Of a stretch of DNA of 14,331 bases, positions 1 through 6,973 are shown in pieces. Every line of letters starts with the position of its first letter. Position 1 is the stretch's first letter. The stretch comes from DASPXY01 sp038227745 (GTDB taxonomy: Bacteria > Planctomycetota > Planctomycetia > Gemmatales > Gemmataceae). A program made the position numbers and the translations under genes. Location: NCBI GenBank assembly GCA_038227745.1, contig JBBRPS010000178.1, positions 1 to 14,331 of the forward strand, read 5' to 3'. The notes beneath the pieces are model-generated. The model was not told the DNA's origin, made no database searches, and worked only from the letters and a program-made list of their open reading frames with translations.

Positions 1-201
1 CGCGAGGCGGCGGCCTACGCACGACAGCACGGCCTGCACGTCCACATGGGCCACGGGCTGACGTACGCGAACGTGGGGCCGGTGGCGCGCCTCCCCGGGG
101 TGGAGGAGCTGAACATCGGCCACAGCATCGTGGCGCGGGCGGTGCTGGTCGGCATGGAGCGCGCCGTGCGCGAGATGAAGGAGGCGATCCGGTCGGCGTA
201 G
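1..201 (+). CDS. pdxJ: Pyridoxine 5'-phosphate synthase PdxJ, C-terminal part
   Basis: The last 66 codons of a gene that starts outside the window, ending at TAG 199-201. The reading contains GHGLTYAN and VEELNIGHSIVARAVLVG, the conserved C-terminal signature of PdxJ, a TIM-barrel enzyme in which this part carries phosphate-binding and active-site residues. PdxJ condenses 1-deoxyxylulose 5-phosphate with 3-amino-2-oxopropyl phosphate to give pyridoxine 5'-phosphate, the last ring-forming step of the DXP-dependent vitamin B6 pathway, in the cytoplasm. The C-terminus, ending shortly after REMKEAIRSA, is where PdxJ proteins normally end, so the gene looks intact at this side. It converges with the minus-strand NHL gene, with 59 bp between the two stop codons. 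The family call is secure; nothing can be said about its start or operon. Confidence 0.93.
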   Translation, partial: REAAAYARQHGLHVHMGHGLTYANVGPVARLPGVEELNIGHSIVARAVLVGMERAVREMKEAIRSA

Positions 202-202
202 G

Positions 203-222
203 GTGGGCATGAAAAAGCCCAC
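203..222. terminator. Small hairpin between convergent stops, possible terminator
   Basis: GTGGGC (203-208) and GCCCAC (217-222) form a perfect 6-bp stem with an 8-base A-rich loop, directly after the pdxJ stop. It lacks an immediate T tract on the plus strand; the nearest T run is at 246-251, too far away for a textbook intrinsic terminator. Position between two convergent genes is the main support. Confidence 0.3.
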
Positions 223-260
223 TTGGGGGCGCCTCGATCAACCGATTTTTTCACAAGCTC

Positions 261-1292
261 TCACTCGCCTCCAGGCCGAGAGCCCACGTGGACGAACTTC
301 TGGAGGGCGTGACAGGCCGGTGAAACCGCACCGCGGTTGCCGCCCGCTGACATGACCACCTCGCCGACGTACACGTCGCCGCGCGAGTCGAGGCACAGGT
401 CGTGAGGCGCGAAAAAGTTGCCGGCCGCGCACGGGTCGTCGTCCCCGCCCCAGCGGGCCAGGAGGCACCCTCCACGGTCGAACACGCTCACGCGGGCGCC
501 AGGCGCGTCGGGAGCGGGGGCCGTCTGCCAGGGGAACAGGCCCGCCCGCCAGCCCACCTCGGCGACGAACACCCGGTCGCGGCCGTCGAGGACGACCTGC
601 ATTGGCCGGGCCACGTCGGTCCACTCGGCGAGGTATTCCCCCGCGGGGGTGAAGATTTGCAGGCGGCTGTTCTCGCGGTCCGCGACGTACACGCGGCCGT
701 CGCGGTCCAGGGCGATGCCGTGCGGCAGGTTGAACTGGCCCGGACCGCTGCCCGGCTCGCCCCAGGAGAAGAGGTGCCGGCCGTCCGGCGCGAACTTGTG
801 GACGCGGGCGTTGCCGTAGCCGTCCGTCACGTACAGCGCGCCGTCGGCGGCGAGGGCCACGTTCGTGGGACGGTGGAAGGGCGCCCCGCCGCGGCGAATC
901 GTGCGGTAATCGATGCCGGCCACGCCGGTGTCCGAGGGTTGGCCGCCCGTGCCCAGCGTCAGCAGCAGCCGGCCGTCGGGGGTGAACTTGCGGACCGTGT
1001 GGTCGAGGTCATCGGTGCAGTAGACGGCGTCGTCGGGGCCGATGGTGATGCCGTGCGGCCGCCGGAACACGCCCGCGCCCCAGGAGGTCACAAAACGTCC
1101 GTCCGGCTCGAAGATCATCACGGGGTGGTCGCCGCGGCTGAAGACGTGGACGCGGTCGCGCGAGTCGGTGGCCACACCCGCTACCTCGACGAAGGTCCGC
1201 CCGGGCGGGAGCTGCTCCCAGCGGGCCAGCGCCTCGTACCGCAGTTCCCCAGCTCCGACCGTCACGCGCTCACGCGATTGGCTCGATGGCAT
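261..1292 (-). CDS. NHL-repeat beta-propeller protein
   Basis: A protein of 343 residues made almost entirely of NHL-type blades. Six repeats can be read, each with the pattern 'P-x-G-(I/V)-x-x-D-x-x-x-x-(V/L)-Y-V-x-D': around residues 37-71, 77-114, 139-177, 188-224, 228-246 and 294-312 (for example LPHGIALDRDGRVYVADREN at 189-208). Six blades would close one propeller. No signal peptide or membrane segment is visible, so it is probably cytosolic, unlike many secreted NHL proteins. NHL propellers act as binding scaffolds or, in some families, as lyases or lactonases; no catalytic signature is evident and the substrate is unknown. The ATG at 1290-1292 was chosen because it is preceded by an AGAGGGAA-like ribosome site and because the open frame upstream reads into the inverted repeat at 1382-1491. 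It lies downstream of the Tat-Gfo/Idh gene on the same strand, but a terminator-like repeat separates them, so it may have its own promoter. Confidence 0.85.
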   Translation of the reverse strand: MPSSQSRERVTVGAGELRYEALARWEQLPPGRTFVEVAGVATDSRDRVHVFSRGDHPVMIFEPDGRFVTSWGAGVFRRPHGITIGPDDAVYCTDDLDHTVRKFTPDGRLLLTLGTGGQPSDTGVAGIDYRTIRRGGAPFHRPTNVALAADGALYVTDGYGNARVHKFAPDGRHLFSWGEPGSGPGQFNLPHGIALDRDGRVYVADRENSRLQIFTPAGEYLAEWTDVARPMQVVLDGRDRVFVAEVGWRAGLFPWQTAPAPDAPGARVSVFDRGGCLLARWGGDDDPCAAGNFFAPHDLCLDSRGDVYVGEVVMSAGGNRGAVSPACHALQKFVHVGSRPGGE

Positions 1293-1381
1293 GGAACTTC
1301 CCTCTGTTCCGAAGGCGGTCGGGTTTGGAGTTGGAGTCCCGGCTTCAGCCGGGCAAAGTGGTTTACGTCCGGGAGCAGCTG

Positions 1382-1491
1382 GGCGCTTTGGAGTGCGGCG
1401 CTTGGCGCCGCTTTCGGTCTTTCTTTGTCGCCTCCCGAGACCTGGGGCCAGAGAAAGAAAAAGAGGCGCTGAGCGCCGCACTCCAAAGCGC
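1382..1491. repeat. Dispersed inverted repeat with 27-bp arms
   Basis: The left arm (1383-1409, beginning GCGCTTTGGAGTGCGGCGC) and the right arm (1465-1491) are inverted copies matching at 25 of 27 positions, separated by about 55 bases that are pyrimidine-rich then purine-rich. The left arm plus adjoining bases (1382-1410) recurs identically, in the same orientation, at 14303-14331. Each arm holds its own small hairpin: GCGGCGC-ttg-GCGCCGC at 1395-1411 on the left, and GGCGC-tca-GCGCC read on the minus strand at 1477-1465 on the right. Each hairpin is followed inward by a T-rich tract. No coding capacity or target-site duplication is visible, so a mobile origin is not shown. Confidence 0.75.
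1450..1477 (-). terminator. Putative intrinsic terminator of the Tat-Gfo/Idh gene
   Basis: Read on the minus strand, GGCGC-tca-GCGCC (1477-1465) is followed at once by TCTTTTTCTTTCTC (1464-1451). This is a short GC-rich stem with a T-rich tail, about 30 bp past the stop codon at 1509. The 5-bp stem is short, but the surrounding long inverted repeat may add structure. Confidence 0.5.
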
Positions 1492-1508
1492 GCCCCTCTC
1501 GCCCAGGG

Positions 1509-2792
1509 TCAAACGCGCGGCTCCCAGCCCTTGGCGTACTCCCGCGTCCACAATCCCATCGCCTCCTTGTCGCGGAGGATATGGCCGTTCTTCGCGTCGC
1601 AGCGCAGCGCGCGGCCGGTGCGGTGGGCGATGTTCCCGAGGTGGCAGAGCAGCGTGCTCTTGTGGCCCTCCTCGATCTCGGCGTTCAGCCGGCCGCCGCC
1701 GCGGACCGCGTCGAGGAAGTTGCGGAGGTGGACCTCGTCGCCGCCGCTGCCGCCGACCCGGCGGATCTCCTTGCCCGCCGGATCGTAGATCACGTAACCG
1801 CCGCCGCGGATCGCCAGGCTGCCGTTCTCGCCGTGGAAGAGCACGTCCGCGGTGCCGCCCGCGGGCAGGCGGTTGCAGCTCAGGCCCTCCCAGGTGGCCG
1901 TCTTGTCCCCGCCAAAGTCGAAGGCGACCACGTGCGTGTCGGGCGTCTCCTGGTCGTCGCGATAGCGGTAGTGCCCGCCCGCCGAGGTAACGTGGACCGG
2001 GTAATCGACGCCCAGGCCCCAGCGACACAGGTCCAGCATGTGGACGCCGTTGTTGCCCAGCTCGCCGTTGCCCCAGTTCCAGAACCAGTGCCAGTTGTAG
2101 TGGAGATAATTACTCCGGAAAGGTCGCCGCGGCGCCGGCCCCTGCCACAGGTCGTAGTCGAGCCCCTTGGGGACGGGCGCCTCCTTGCCGCGGCCGATCG
2201 ACGGCCGGTTGTTCTGGTACCACGACTGCGCGAGGTAGGCCCGGCCAATGGCGCCCTTGCGCACCTGCTCGATCCCCTCCACGATCGTCGGCCAGCTGCG
2301 GCGCTGGACGCCCATCTGGATTTGCTTGCGATGCTTGCGAGCCGCCTGCACCATCAGCTCGCCCTCGCGCGGGTTGTGGCTGCACGGCTTCTCGACGTAG
2401 ACGTGCTTGCCGGCGGCGCAGGCGAGAATGGCGCCCGGGGCGTGCCAGTGGTTGCACGTCGCGATCGCGACGACGTTGACGGCGCGGTCGTCGAGCATAC
2501 GACGGAAGTCGGTCACCGCGCGCGGCGACCGACCGGACACCTTGTTGACGGCGTCGGCGGCCCGGCCGGCGCGGCCCTGGTCCACGTCACAGACGTAGGC
2601 CACCTCCACGCCCGGCTGGCGCTGGAAGGCGGTCGCCAGGCCCGTGCCGCGGCCGCCCGTCCCCATGACGGCGACGATGATTTTCTCGTTGGCGCCAGGA
2701 CCGGGCGCCGCCTGCGCCTGCCCTGCTTCCAGCGCCACGCCCGCCGCGACTGCGGCGCCCAGGAAATGACGACGGTCGATGCCCTCTGCCAC
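1509..2792 (-). CDS. Gfo/Idh/MocA family oxidoreductase with Tat-type signal
   Basis: A 427-residue NAD(P)-dependent sugar or inositol dehydrogenase-family protein. The N-terminus has a twin-arginine motif, DRRHFLG (R7-R8), followed by an alanine-rich hydrophobic stretch (12-30), as in the secreted Gfo/Idh proteins abundant in planctomycetes; export by Tat with bound cofactor is inferred. The Rossmann fold begins at IIVAVMGTGGRGTG (about 38-51, glycines 44, 46 and 49), with CDVD at 69-72, NHWHA at 114-118 and the family hallmark EKP at 134-136. The C-terminal alpha/beta domain contains GNNGVHMLDLCRWGLG, the usual His/Asp-bearing active-site helix. Length is normal. The start is GTG at 2790-2792, placed by a good ribosome site (2801-2807) and because the Tat motif follows directly. 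It lies 71 bp downstream of the DUF6807 gene on the same strand, probably one transcript. The substrate is not predictable; these enzymes oxidise or otherwise transform sugars and sugar acids. Confidence 0.92.
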   Translation of the reverse strand: MAEGIDRRHFLGAAVAAGVALEAGQAQAAPGPGANEKIIVAVMGTGGRGTGLATAFQRQPGVEVAYVCDVDQGRAGRAADAVNKVSGRSPRAVTDFRRMLDDRAVNVVAIATCNHWHAPGAILACAAGKHVYVEKPCSHNPREGELMVQAARKHRKQIQMGVQRRSWPTIVEGIEQVRKGAIGRAYLAQSWYQNNRPSIGRGKEAPVPKGLDYDLWQGPAPRRPFRSNYLHYNWHWFWNWGNGELGNNGVHMLDLCRWGLGVDYPVHVTSAGGHYRYRDDQETPDTHVVAFDFGGDKTATWEGLSCNRLPAGGTADVLFHGENGSLAIRGGGYVIYDPAGKEIRRVGGSGGDEVHLRNFLDAVRGGGRLNAEIEEGHKSTLLCHLGNIAHRTGRALRCDAKNGHILRDKEAMGLWTREYAKGWEPRV

Positions 2793-2800
2793 GGTCAGTG

Positions 2801-2807
2801 CCCTCCC
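2801..2807 (-). promoter_or_regulatory. Ribosome binding site deciding a GTG start
   Basis: The minus strand reads GGGAGGG, with 8 bases between it and the GTG at 2792. No ATG exists in this frame close to the Tat motif, so this site is what fixes the non-ATG start. Confidence 0.7.
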
Positions 2808-2863
2808 AATTCGTGAGGCCTTCGAGTTCCGCGGTACACAGCCCGCGGCGTTGATTCTTCCCG

Positions 2864-4375
2864 TCACTCCAGCGCCGACGGCTGGCCGGCGCGGACCATC
2901 GGCCGGGCGCGGTACTCCTCGTAGCGCCGTGCCACCGCGCCGGTCGCGGCGTCCCCTCGGTGCAGGTGAATGCGGTAGCGGAGGCGGAGCTTCTGCCCCG
3001 GTTCGAGCGTGTAGGGGCCGCCGAGGCTGAACGCGGCGCCGGCCCAGCCGTCGTTGCGACAGTGCCAGGCCGTCGGATGGTTGACGTTCTCGGGGTGGTC
3101 GAGGACGGCGACGCCGCCCCATTTCCCGGGCGCCACGGGGCCGGACTGGTCGAGCCAGCCGGCGCGCTTCAGGTGAGCGCCGCGCTCGTTGCGGTCGCCG
3201 TGCTCGTTGCGGATCTCGCCGCCCCCGTCGAACACGCTCAGCGACTGCGCCACGCGGACGGCGAGCAGGCCGAACGAGCTTTTTCCGAAAGTCACGGCGC
3301 CCGCGCCGGCCGGCGTCAGCTCCAACTCCACGTCCATGAGGCGGAACGCTGCGGGTGTGCGGTACACCGTCAGGGACCGCCGCTCGTGGAGCAGCTCGGC
3401 GCCGGCAAACGCCCAGCCGGTCCGCTGCACGACCCGGCAGAAAACGGGGCCGTCTTCGAGCAGGTCGAAGCGCTGGTGTACGATGACGCCGCCCTTCTCG
3501 CTCCAGAAGTCGCGGCCGTTGACGGCGGCATGGGCGACCCAGATTGAGTAATGGTGGTCGTGGCTGCCGGTCGGGTCGTGAGGCTTCCCGAACCCGGTGA
3601 GGGCGATGCCGTCCGGGCCGTTGACCGGGTAGAGGAAAGGTCGGCGGAGCAGGGCGGTGCCGGCCTGGGCGGCCGTCGGCCCCGTGTGGTACGAGGTCGC
3701 GAGCTGCCCGTCGGCGAACAGGTGGACCGCCCCGTCCAGTGGGCGCTGGGGGCGGATCTGCATGTGCGGGAAGGAACGCATCGCCGTCGCGCGGCCCTCC
3801 TGGTCGAAGGCGCGCAGGTCGTACGGCGGATACGGCACCTGGACGTGGAAGCCCGCCCGCGGCACGCCGAAGCGCAGCCGGTAGCGGCCCACGCCCTTCG
3901 CGTCCCCGCGCGCCGCCCAGGTCAGTTCCCCCGCCAGGCGCGGCGCTCCCCCTAGCTGGTTCGCCGGGTACTCTGCCAGGTAACTGACGCTCGCGGGCGC
4001 CCCCGGCAGCAGCCGCCTTTGCTTCGGACGCGGCTGCGCGGCCGCACTGAACTGGACGGGTTCGGCGACCTCGCTTCCGTCCACCTCGAGCCGGGCCAGG
4101 CGCAGCGAATGGACGTCCACCGCCCCCGCCTTCTCGAGCCGCGCGAGCAGGGCCGTGAAGTCGAGTACACACGATACCGGCACAAACTCGCCGTGGGGCG
4201 GCAGGCCCTCGACCCGGAGCGGCAGCGCGAACCAGCGGCACTTCTCGGAGGCGTCCCCGTCGCGCTGCGCCGGCCGGTCGGAAGGTGTGACACGCGCGGG
4301 GGGAAAAACGCGACTCACGCCCCAGAACAGGGCGAGGGCCGCGGTCATGCTCAGGAGGGTTCGCCGGGGTTGCAT
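2864..4375 (-). CDS. Exported DUF6807 (PmoA-like) family protein
   Basis: A 503-residue protein starting MQPRRTLLSMTAALALFWGV, a signal peptide or N-terminal anchor (basic residues 4-5, hydrophobic 7-20). The central part matches the DUF6807 family, often labelled 'methane oxygenase PmoA' although unrelated in function to particulate methane monooxygenase. Key segments are FLYPVNGPDG (247-256), SHDHHYSIWVAHAAVNGRDF (271-290) with its histidine cluster, and a late NHPTAWHCRNDGW segment. The first ~130 mature residues form a less conserved extra domain. The biochemical role of the family is not established; in planctomycetes it recurs near Gfo/Idh oxidoreductases, as here, suggesting carbohydrate processing outside the cytoplasm. 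The ATG at 4373-4375 gives an intact signal sequence, but its ribosome site is weak. It is the first gene of a probable two-gene transcript with the Tat-Gfo/Idh gene and diverges from the DinB gene. Confidence 0.82.
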   Translation of the reverse strand: MQPRRTLLSMTAALALFWGVSRVFPPARVTPSDRPAQRDGDASEKCRWFALPLRVEGLPPHGEFVPVSCVLDFTALLARLEKAGAVDVHSLRLARLEVDGSEVAEPVQFSAAAQPRPKQRRLLPGAPASVSYLAEYPANQLGGAPRLAGELTWAARGDAKGVGRYRLRFGVPRAGFHVQVPYPPYDLRAFDQEGRATAMRSFPHMQIRPQRPLDGAVHLFADGQLATSYHTGPTAAQAGTALLRRPFLYPVNGPDGIALTGFGKPHDPTGSHDHHYSIWVAHAAVNGRDFWSEKGGVIVHQRFDLLEDGPVFCRVVQRTGWAFAGAELLHERRSLTVYRTPAAFRLMDVELELTPAGAGAVTFGKSSFGLLAVRVAQSLSVFDGGGEIRNEHGDRNERGAHLKRAGWLDQSGPVAPGKWGGVAVLDHPENVNHPTAWHCRNDGWAGAAFSLGGPYTLEPGQKLRLRYRIHLHRGDAATGAVARRYEEYRARPMVRAGQPSALE

Positions 4376-4523
4376 GTCGTCTCGGGTCGGTTCGAGGGCG
4401 GGGCTACGCGCTGCGGTCGCGCCTGAGTGTGATTGTCCGCCGTGGCGCGGCCAACGGCAACGGAAATCGCGAATCGGCCGACGTTGGGGGTGAGGCAAAT
4501 GTTTCGAGAGGTTACGGAGTGCA

Positions 4524-4559
4524 GCGTGAGCCATGTTCCAGAAACCGGCGGGCTCACGC
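4524..4559. repeat. REP-like inverted repeat
   Basis: GCGTGAGCC (4524-4532) and GGCTCACGC (4551-4559) are perfect 9-bp inverted arms around an 18-base loop containing CCAGAAACCGGCG. A partial extra copy of the arm, AGCGTGAG, follows at 4579-4586. From memory, GCGTGAGCCCGCCGG-type hairpins are common between planctomycete genes; no search was run. Confidence 0.55.
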
Positions 4560-4592
4560 CGCGCCGCTCGCCAGTCAAGCGTGAGGACGGCC

Positions 4593-4608
4593 GTTCTCGT
4601 TCGAGAAC
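4593..4608. promoter_or_regulatory. Operator-like dyad upstream of the DinB gene
   Basis: GTTCTC-gttc-GAGAAC is a 6-bp dyad about 80 bp upstream of the DinB start, in a divergent promoter region. Size and position suit a dimeric repressor site. The spacing does not match the SOS box patterns I know, so no regulator is named. Confidence 0.3.
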
Positions 4609-4688
4609 CATAGGAATGGAAAGACGGGCGGGGCGCTTCGGTTTGATAGCTCCGCCACTCTCAGACCATCGCTCACGAGGGACTCCGC

Positions 4689-5165
4689 ATGGCCGCACTG
4701 CCGCCGTTGATCGACAATTACCTCGCCGGGGTGCCGGCCCTCCGCAAGGCCGTCGCCGGGATGAACCGCGCGCAGCTCCAGGCCCGCCCCATCGCCGGCA
4801 AATGGAGCACGCTCGAAGTCGTCTGCCACCTCGCCGACTTCGACCCCATCCTCGCCGACCGCATGAAGCGCGTCATCGCCGAGGAACGGCCTCCCCTCCT
4901 TGGCGCCGACGAGAACCGCTTCGCCGCCGCCCTCGCCTACCACGACCGCGACCTCGAAGAGGAACTGATCATCATCGAGCGGACGCGCAGCCAGATGGCG
5001 CGCATCCTGCGCACGCTGCCCGAGGCGGCGCTGGCCCGCGTCGGCGTCCACAACGAGCGCGGTCCGCGCACCCTGGAACAGCTCCTGACCACGGCGACGA
5101 ATCACATTTCGCACCACGCGAAGTTCATCGCGGAGAAGCGCCAGGCGCTCGGCCTGCCTGCATGA
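4689..5165 (+). CDS. DinB-fold (putative metal-binding) protein
   Basis: 158 residues, the normal size for the DinB/YfiT superfamily of four-helix bundles. The three histidines that bind a divalent metal in this family are at H47 (in EVVCHLADFD) and at H139 and H143 (in NHISHHAKF), so the metal site looks complete. The KWSTLEVVCHLADFD segment is also typical ('W-S-x-x-E-x-x-x-H-L'). Some members are thiol-dependent transferases or hydrolases, many are uncharacterised, and the name comes from a damage-induced Bacillus gene; SOS control here is not shown. GAGG lies ahead of the ATG at 4689. The stop is followed after one base by the glycerate kinase ATG, so the two are almost certainly co-transcribed. 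The functional link to glycerate metabolism is unknown. Confidence 0.85.
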   Translation: MAALPPLIDNYLAGVPALRKAVAGMNRAQLQARPIAGKWSTLEVVCHLADFDPILADRMKRVIAEERPPLLGADENRFAAALAYHDRDLEEELIIIERTRSQMARILRTLPEAALARVGVHNERGPRTLEQLLTTATNHISHHAKFIAEKRQALGLPA

Positions 5166-5166
5166 C

Positions 5167-6501
5167 ATGACACCCCTGCGCGAGCACGCCCGGAGCATCT
5201 GGCAGGCGGCGGTCGATGCCGCCAGCCCGCAACGGCTCATCGCCGAAGCGTTCGCCGACCCCGCGCAGCCGCTCCTGCAAGCGCTGCGCGGCGCCCGGCG
5301 CGTCGTCGTCGTCGGCGCCGGCAAGGCGGGCGCGGCCATGAGCGCCGCCGTCGAGGACGCCCTCGCCGACCGCCTCGACCGCGTGAGCGGATTGGTGAAC
5401 GTGCCGGCCGGGTCGGTCCGCCGTCTGCGCGCCATCGGGCTGCACGCCGGCCGGCCCGACGCCAGCAACCAGCCGACGCGCGCGGGCATCGCCGGCGCCC
5501 TGCGCATCCTCGACCTGGTGAGCGCGGCCGGGCCGGACGACGTGGTGTTATGCCTGCTGTCCGGCGGCGGCTCGGCCCTGCTGCCGACGCCAGTGGAAGG
5601 CGTGTCGCTCGAAGATAAGCAGCAGCTGACGCGGCTGCTCCACGCCTGCGGCGCCACGATCAACGAGATGAACGCCGTGCGCAAGCACCTGAGTGCCATC
5701 AAGGGCGGCCGCCTCGCCCAGGCCAGCAAGGCCGGCACCCTGTTCAGTCTCATCATCTCCGACGTGATCGGCGACCCGCTCGACGTGATCGCCTCCGGCC
5801 CCACCGCGGCTGACCCGACGACCTTCGCCGACGCGCTGGCGGTGTTGGAGCGTTCCGGCCTGACCGGGCGTACTCCCGAGGCGATCCTGACGCACCTGAA
5901 ACGCGGCGCGGCGGGAGAGGTCCCCGAGACGCTGAAGGACCTGCCGGCCAACGTCCACAACCGCGTGATCGGCAACAACCCCCGGTCGCTGGCGGCGGCG
6001 CAGCGGCGGGCGGAGGCGCTGGGGTACCGCGTCCTCAACCTCGGCTCGTACATCGAAGGGGAAACCCGCCAGGTCGCCACGGCGTTCGCCGGCATCGTCC
6101 GCAGCGTCCGGGCCGAGGGGGTGCCGCTCGGCCCGCCGTTGTGTATTTTGAGCGGCGGCGAAACGACGGTCACGCTCGGCGAGGGGCACGGCCGTGGTGG
6201 CCGCAACCAGGAGTTCGTCCTCGCCGCCGCACTGAAGCTCGGCCGTGAGGGACTGCGCGACGCGGTGGTCCTGAGCGGCGGCACCGACGGCGAGGACGGT
6301 CCCACCGACGCGGCGGGGGCGGTCGCCGACGGTCGGACTTTTGCAGCGGCGGAGCGACTCGGCCTGTCGCCGGCCGATTCCCTCACGCGCAGTGACGCCT
6401 ACCCCTTCTTTCAGCAGACCGGCGACTTGCTGGTCACTGGCCTGACGCACACCAACGTCATGGACGTCCGCGTGCTCCTCCTGGGCGCCCCGTCTGCGTA
6501 A
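5167..6501 (+). CDS. Glycerate 2-kinase, type-2 (DUF4147/MOFRL) family
   Basis: 444 residues, full length for the class II glycerate kinase family. The N-terminal DUF4147 domain shows VVVVGAGKAGAAM (46-58, with K53), the nucleotide-site SGGGSAL (132-138), NAVRKHLSAIKGGRLA (169-184) and ISDVIGDPLDVIASGPT (197-213). The C-terminal MOFRL domain has LSGGETTVTLGEGHGRGGRN, LSGGTDGEDGPTDAAG and a final GDLLVTGLTHTNVMD. These enzymes phosphorylate D-glycerate, usually at the 2-position, with ATP, feeding glyoxylate, serine or sugar-acid breakdown into lower glycolysis in the cytoplasm. Older annotations call relatives hydroxypyruvate reductase (TtuD); kinase is the better-supported activity. Translation starts 1 bp after the DinB stop, suggesting coupling. 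No clear intrinsic terminator follows directly. Confidence 0.92.
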   Translation: MTPLREHARSIWQAAVDAASPQRLIAEAFADPAQPLLQALRGARRVVVVGAGKAGAAMSAAVEDALADRLDRVSGLVNVPAGSVRRLRAIGLHAGRPDASNQPTRAGIAGALRILDLVSAAGPDDVVLCLLSGGGSALLPTPVEGVSLEDKQQLTRLLHACGATINEMNAVRKHLSAIKGGRLAQASKAGTLFSLIISDVIGDPLDVIASGPTAADPTTFADALAVLERSGLTGRTPEAILTHLKRGAAGEVPETLKDLPANVHNRVIGNNPRSLAAAQRRAEALGYRVLNLGSYIEGETRQVATAFAGIVRSVRAEGVPLGPPLCILSGGETTVTLGEGHGRGGRNQEFVLAAALKLGREGLRDAVVLSGGTDGEDGPTDAAGAVADGRTFAAAERLGLSPADSLTRSDAYPFFQQTGDLLVTGLTHTNVMDVRVLLLGAPSA

Positions 6502-6973
6502 CCTCCCAGTGGTTCCCGATGTGCGCCATTTTGCGCTACCGTTGGCAATGGTTTGTAAGAATTTCAAACAAAGTCACAAAGCAGCGACAGCAGGCGCCGA
6601 GGCCACTTCCCTGTAAGGCTTTTCGCAAAAAAGACTTGTGGCAATACATGGGCCATCCTCCGCGATTGGCACAATCATTGCTTATAGAATAGTCGCTCAC
6701 CTGATGGGCAACTGAGAAGTTCGGGGCTGGAACAGAAGAGGCTCGGGTTTCCCGAGTGAGGTATGGCGGTGGTCGGTGATGTGCTCGGTGTTCCGGAACA
6801 ACACCTGGCACGCCTGAATCGACCACCGCCATGCCCGCCCCTCCGACAGGAAGATAATCACCCATTTCCATGATTCCCCCGGCCACTCCCTGGCGCGGGC
6901 TTTCATAGCAGAGTTCGGCTGGTCCATCTGCTGCCGCTCAAATGCGGCACAGTCTTTCACCCTCCTGGCTCCC
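6502..6973. other. Long stretch without a recognised gene; AT-richer than its surroundings
   Basis: Base composition is visibly lower in G+C than the neighbouring genes, especially 6530-6720. The best open frame is on the minus strand, 6975-6697, 92 codons from ATG, with a tryptophan-rich segment (ESWKWVIIFLSEGRAWRW). It matches no family I recognise and has no convincing ribosome site. A small hairpin, CTCGGG-ttt-CCCGAG, lies at 6742-6756 and a nested palindrome at 6763-6832. The region could be a decayed gene or mobile-element fragment, or could encode a non-coding RNA ending at the terminator at 6974-7006. None of these is proven. Confidence 0.4.
6763..6832. repeat. Nested palindrome: 13-bp arms around a 12-bp palindrome
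   Basis: ATGGCGGTGGTCG (6763-6775) and CGACCACCGCCAT (6820-6832) are perfect inverted 13-bp arms separated by 44 bases. Near the middle, TGTTCCGGAACA (6789-6800) is a perfect 12-bp palindrome. The arrangement resembles a protein-binding or recombination site, or a structured RNA, rather than coding sequence. Confidence 0.65.

Larger units (their letters stand above)
4376..4688. other. Divergent intergenic region, DUF6807 / DinB
   Basis: 313 bp between two divergently transcribed genes, so promoters for both should lie here. No strong -35/-10 pair could be picked out. It holds the inverted repeat at 4524-4559 and the 16-base dyad at 4593-4608 listed separately. No tRNA or convincing small gene was seen. 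Confidence 0.6.

Noticed and set aside
402..1472. Long plus-strand open frames over the NHL gene.
   Set aside because: They are antisense shadows caused by high G+C; they show no family motifs, while the minus strand has six clear NHL blades.
2793..4241. The Tat-Gfo/Idh reading frame stays open far upstream, giving an apparent 910-residue protein.
   Set aside because: The upstream part overlaps the DUF6807 gene in another frame and reads as low-complexity Arg/Pro/Ala sequence. The Tat signal and ribosome site show that the true start is at 2792.
2864..4375. The label 'methane oxygenase PmoA' as evidence of methane oxidation.
   Set aside because: The name is a historical domain label; the sequence is a soluble exported DUF6807 protein with no resemblance to the membrane subunit of methane monooxygenase.
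4575..6386. A 603-codon minus-strand open frame opposite DinB and glycerate kinase.
   Set aside because: Its translation is Ser/Arg/Pro-rich without motifs, whereas the plus strand encodes two proteins with intact family signatures.
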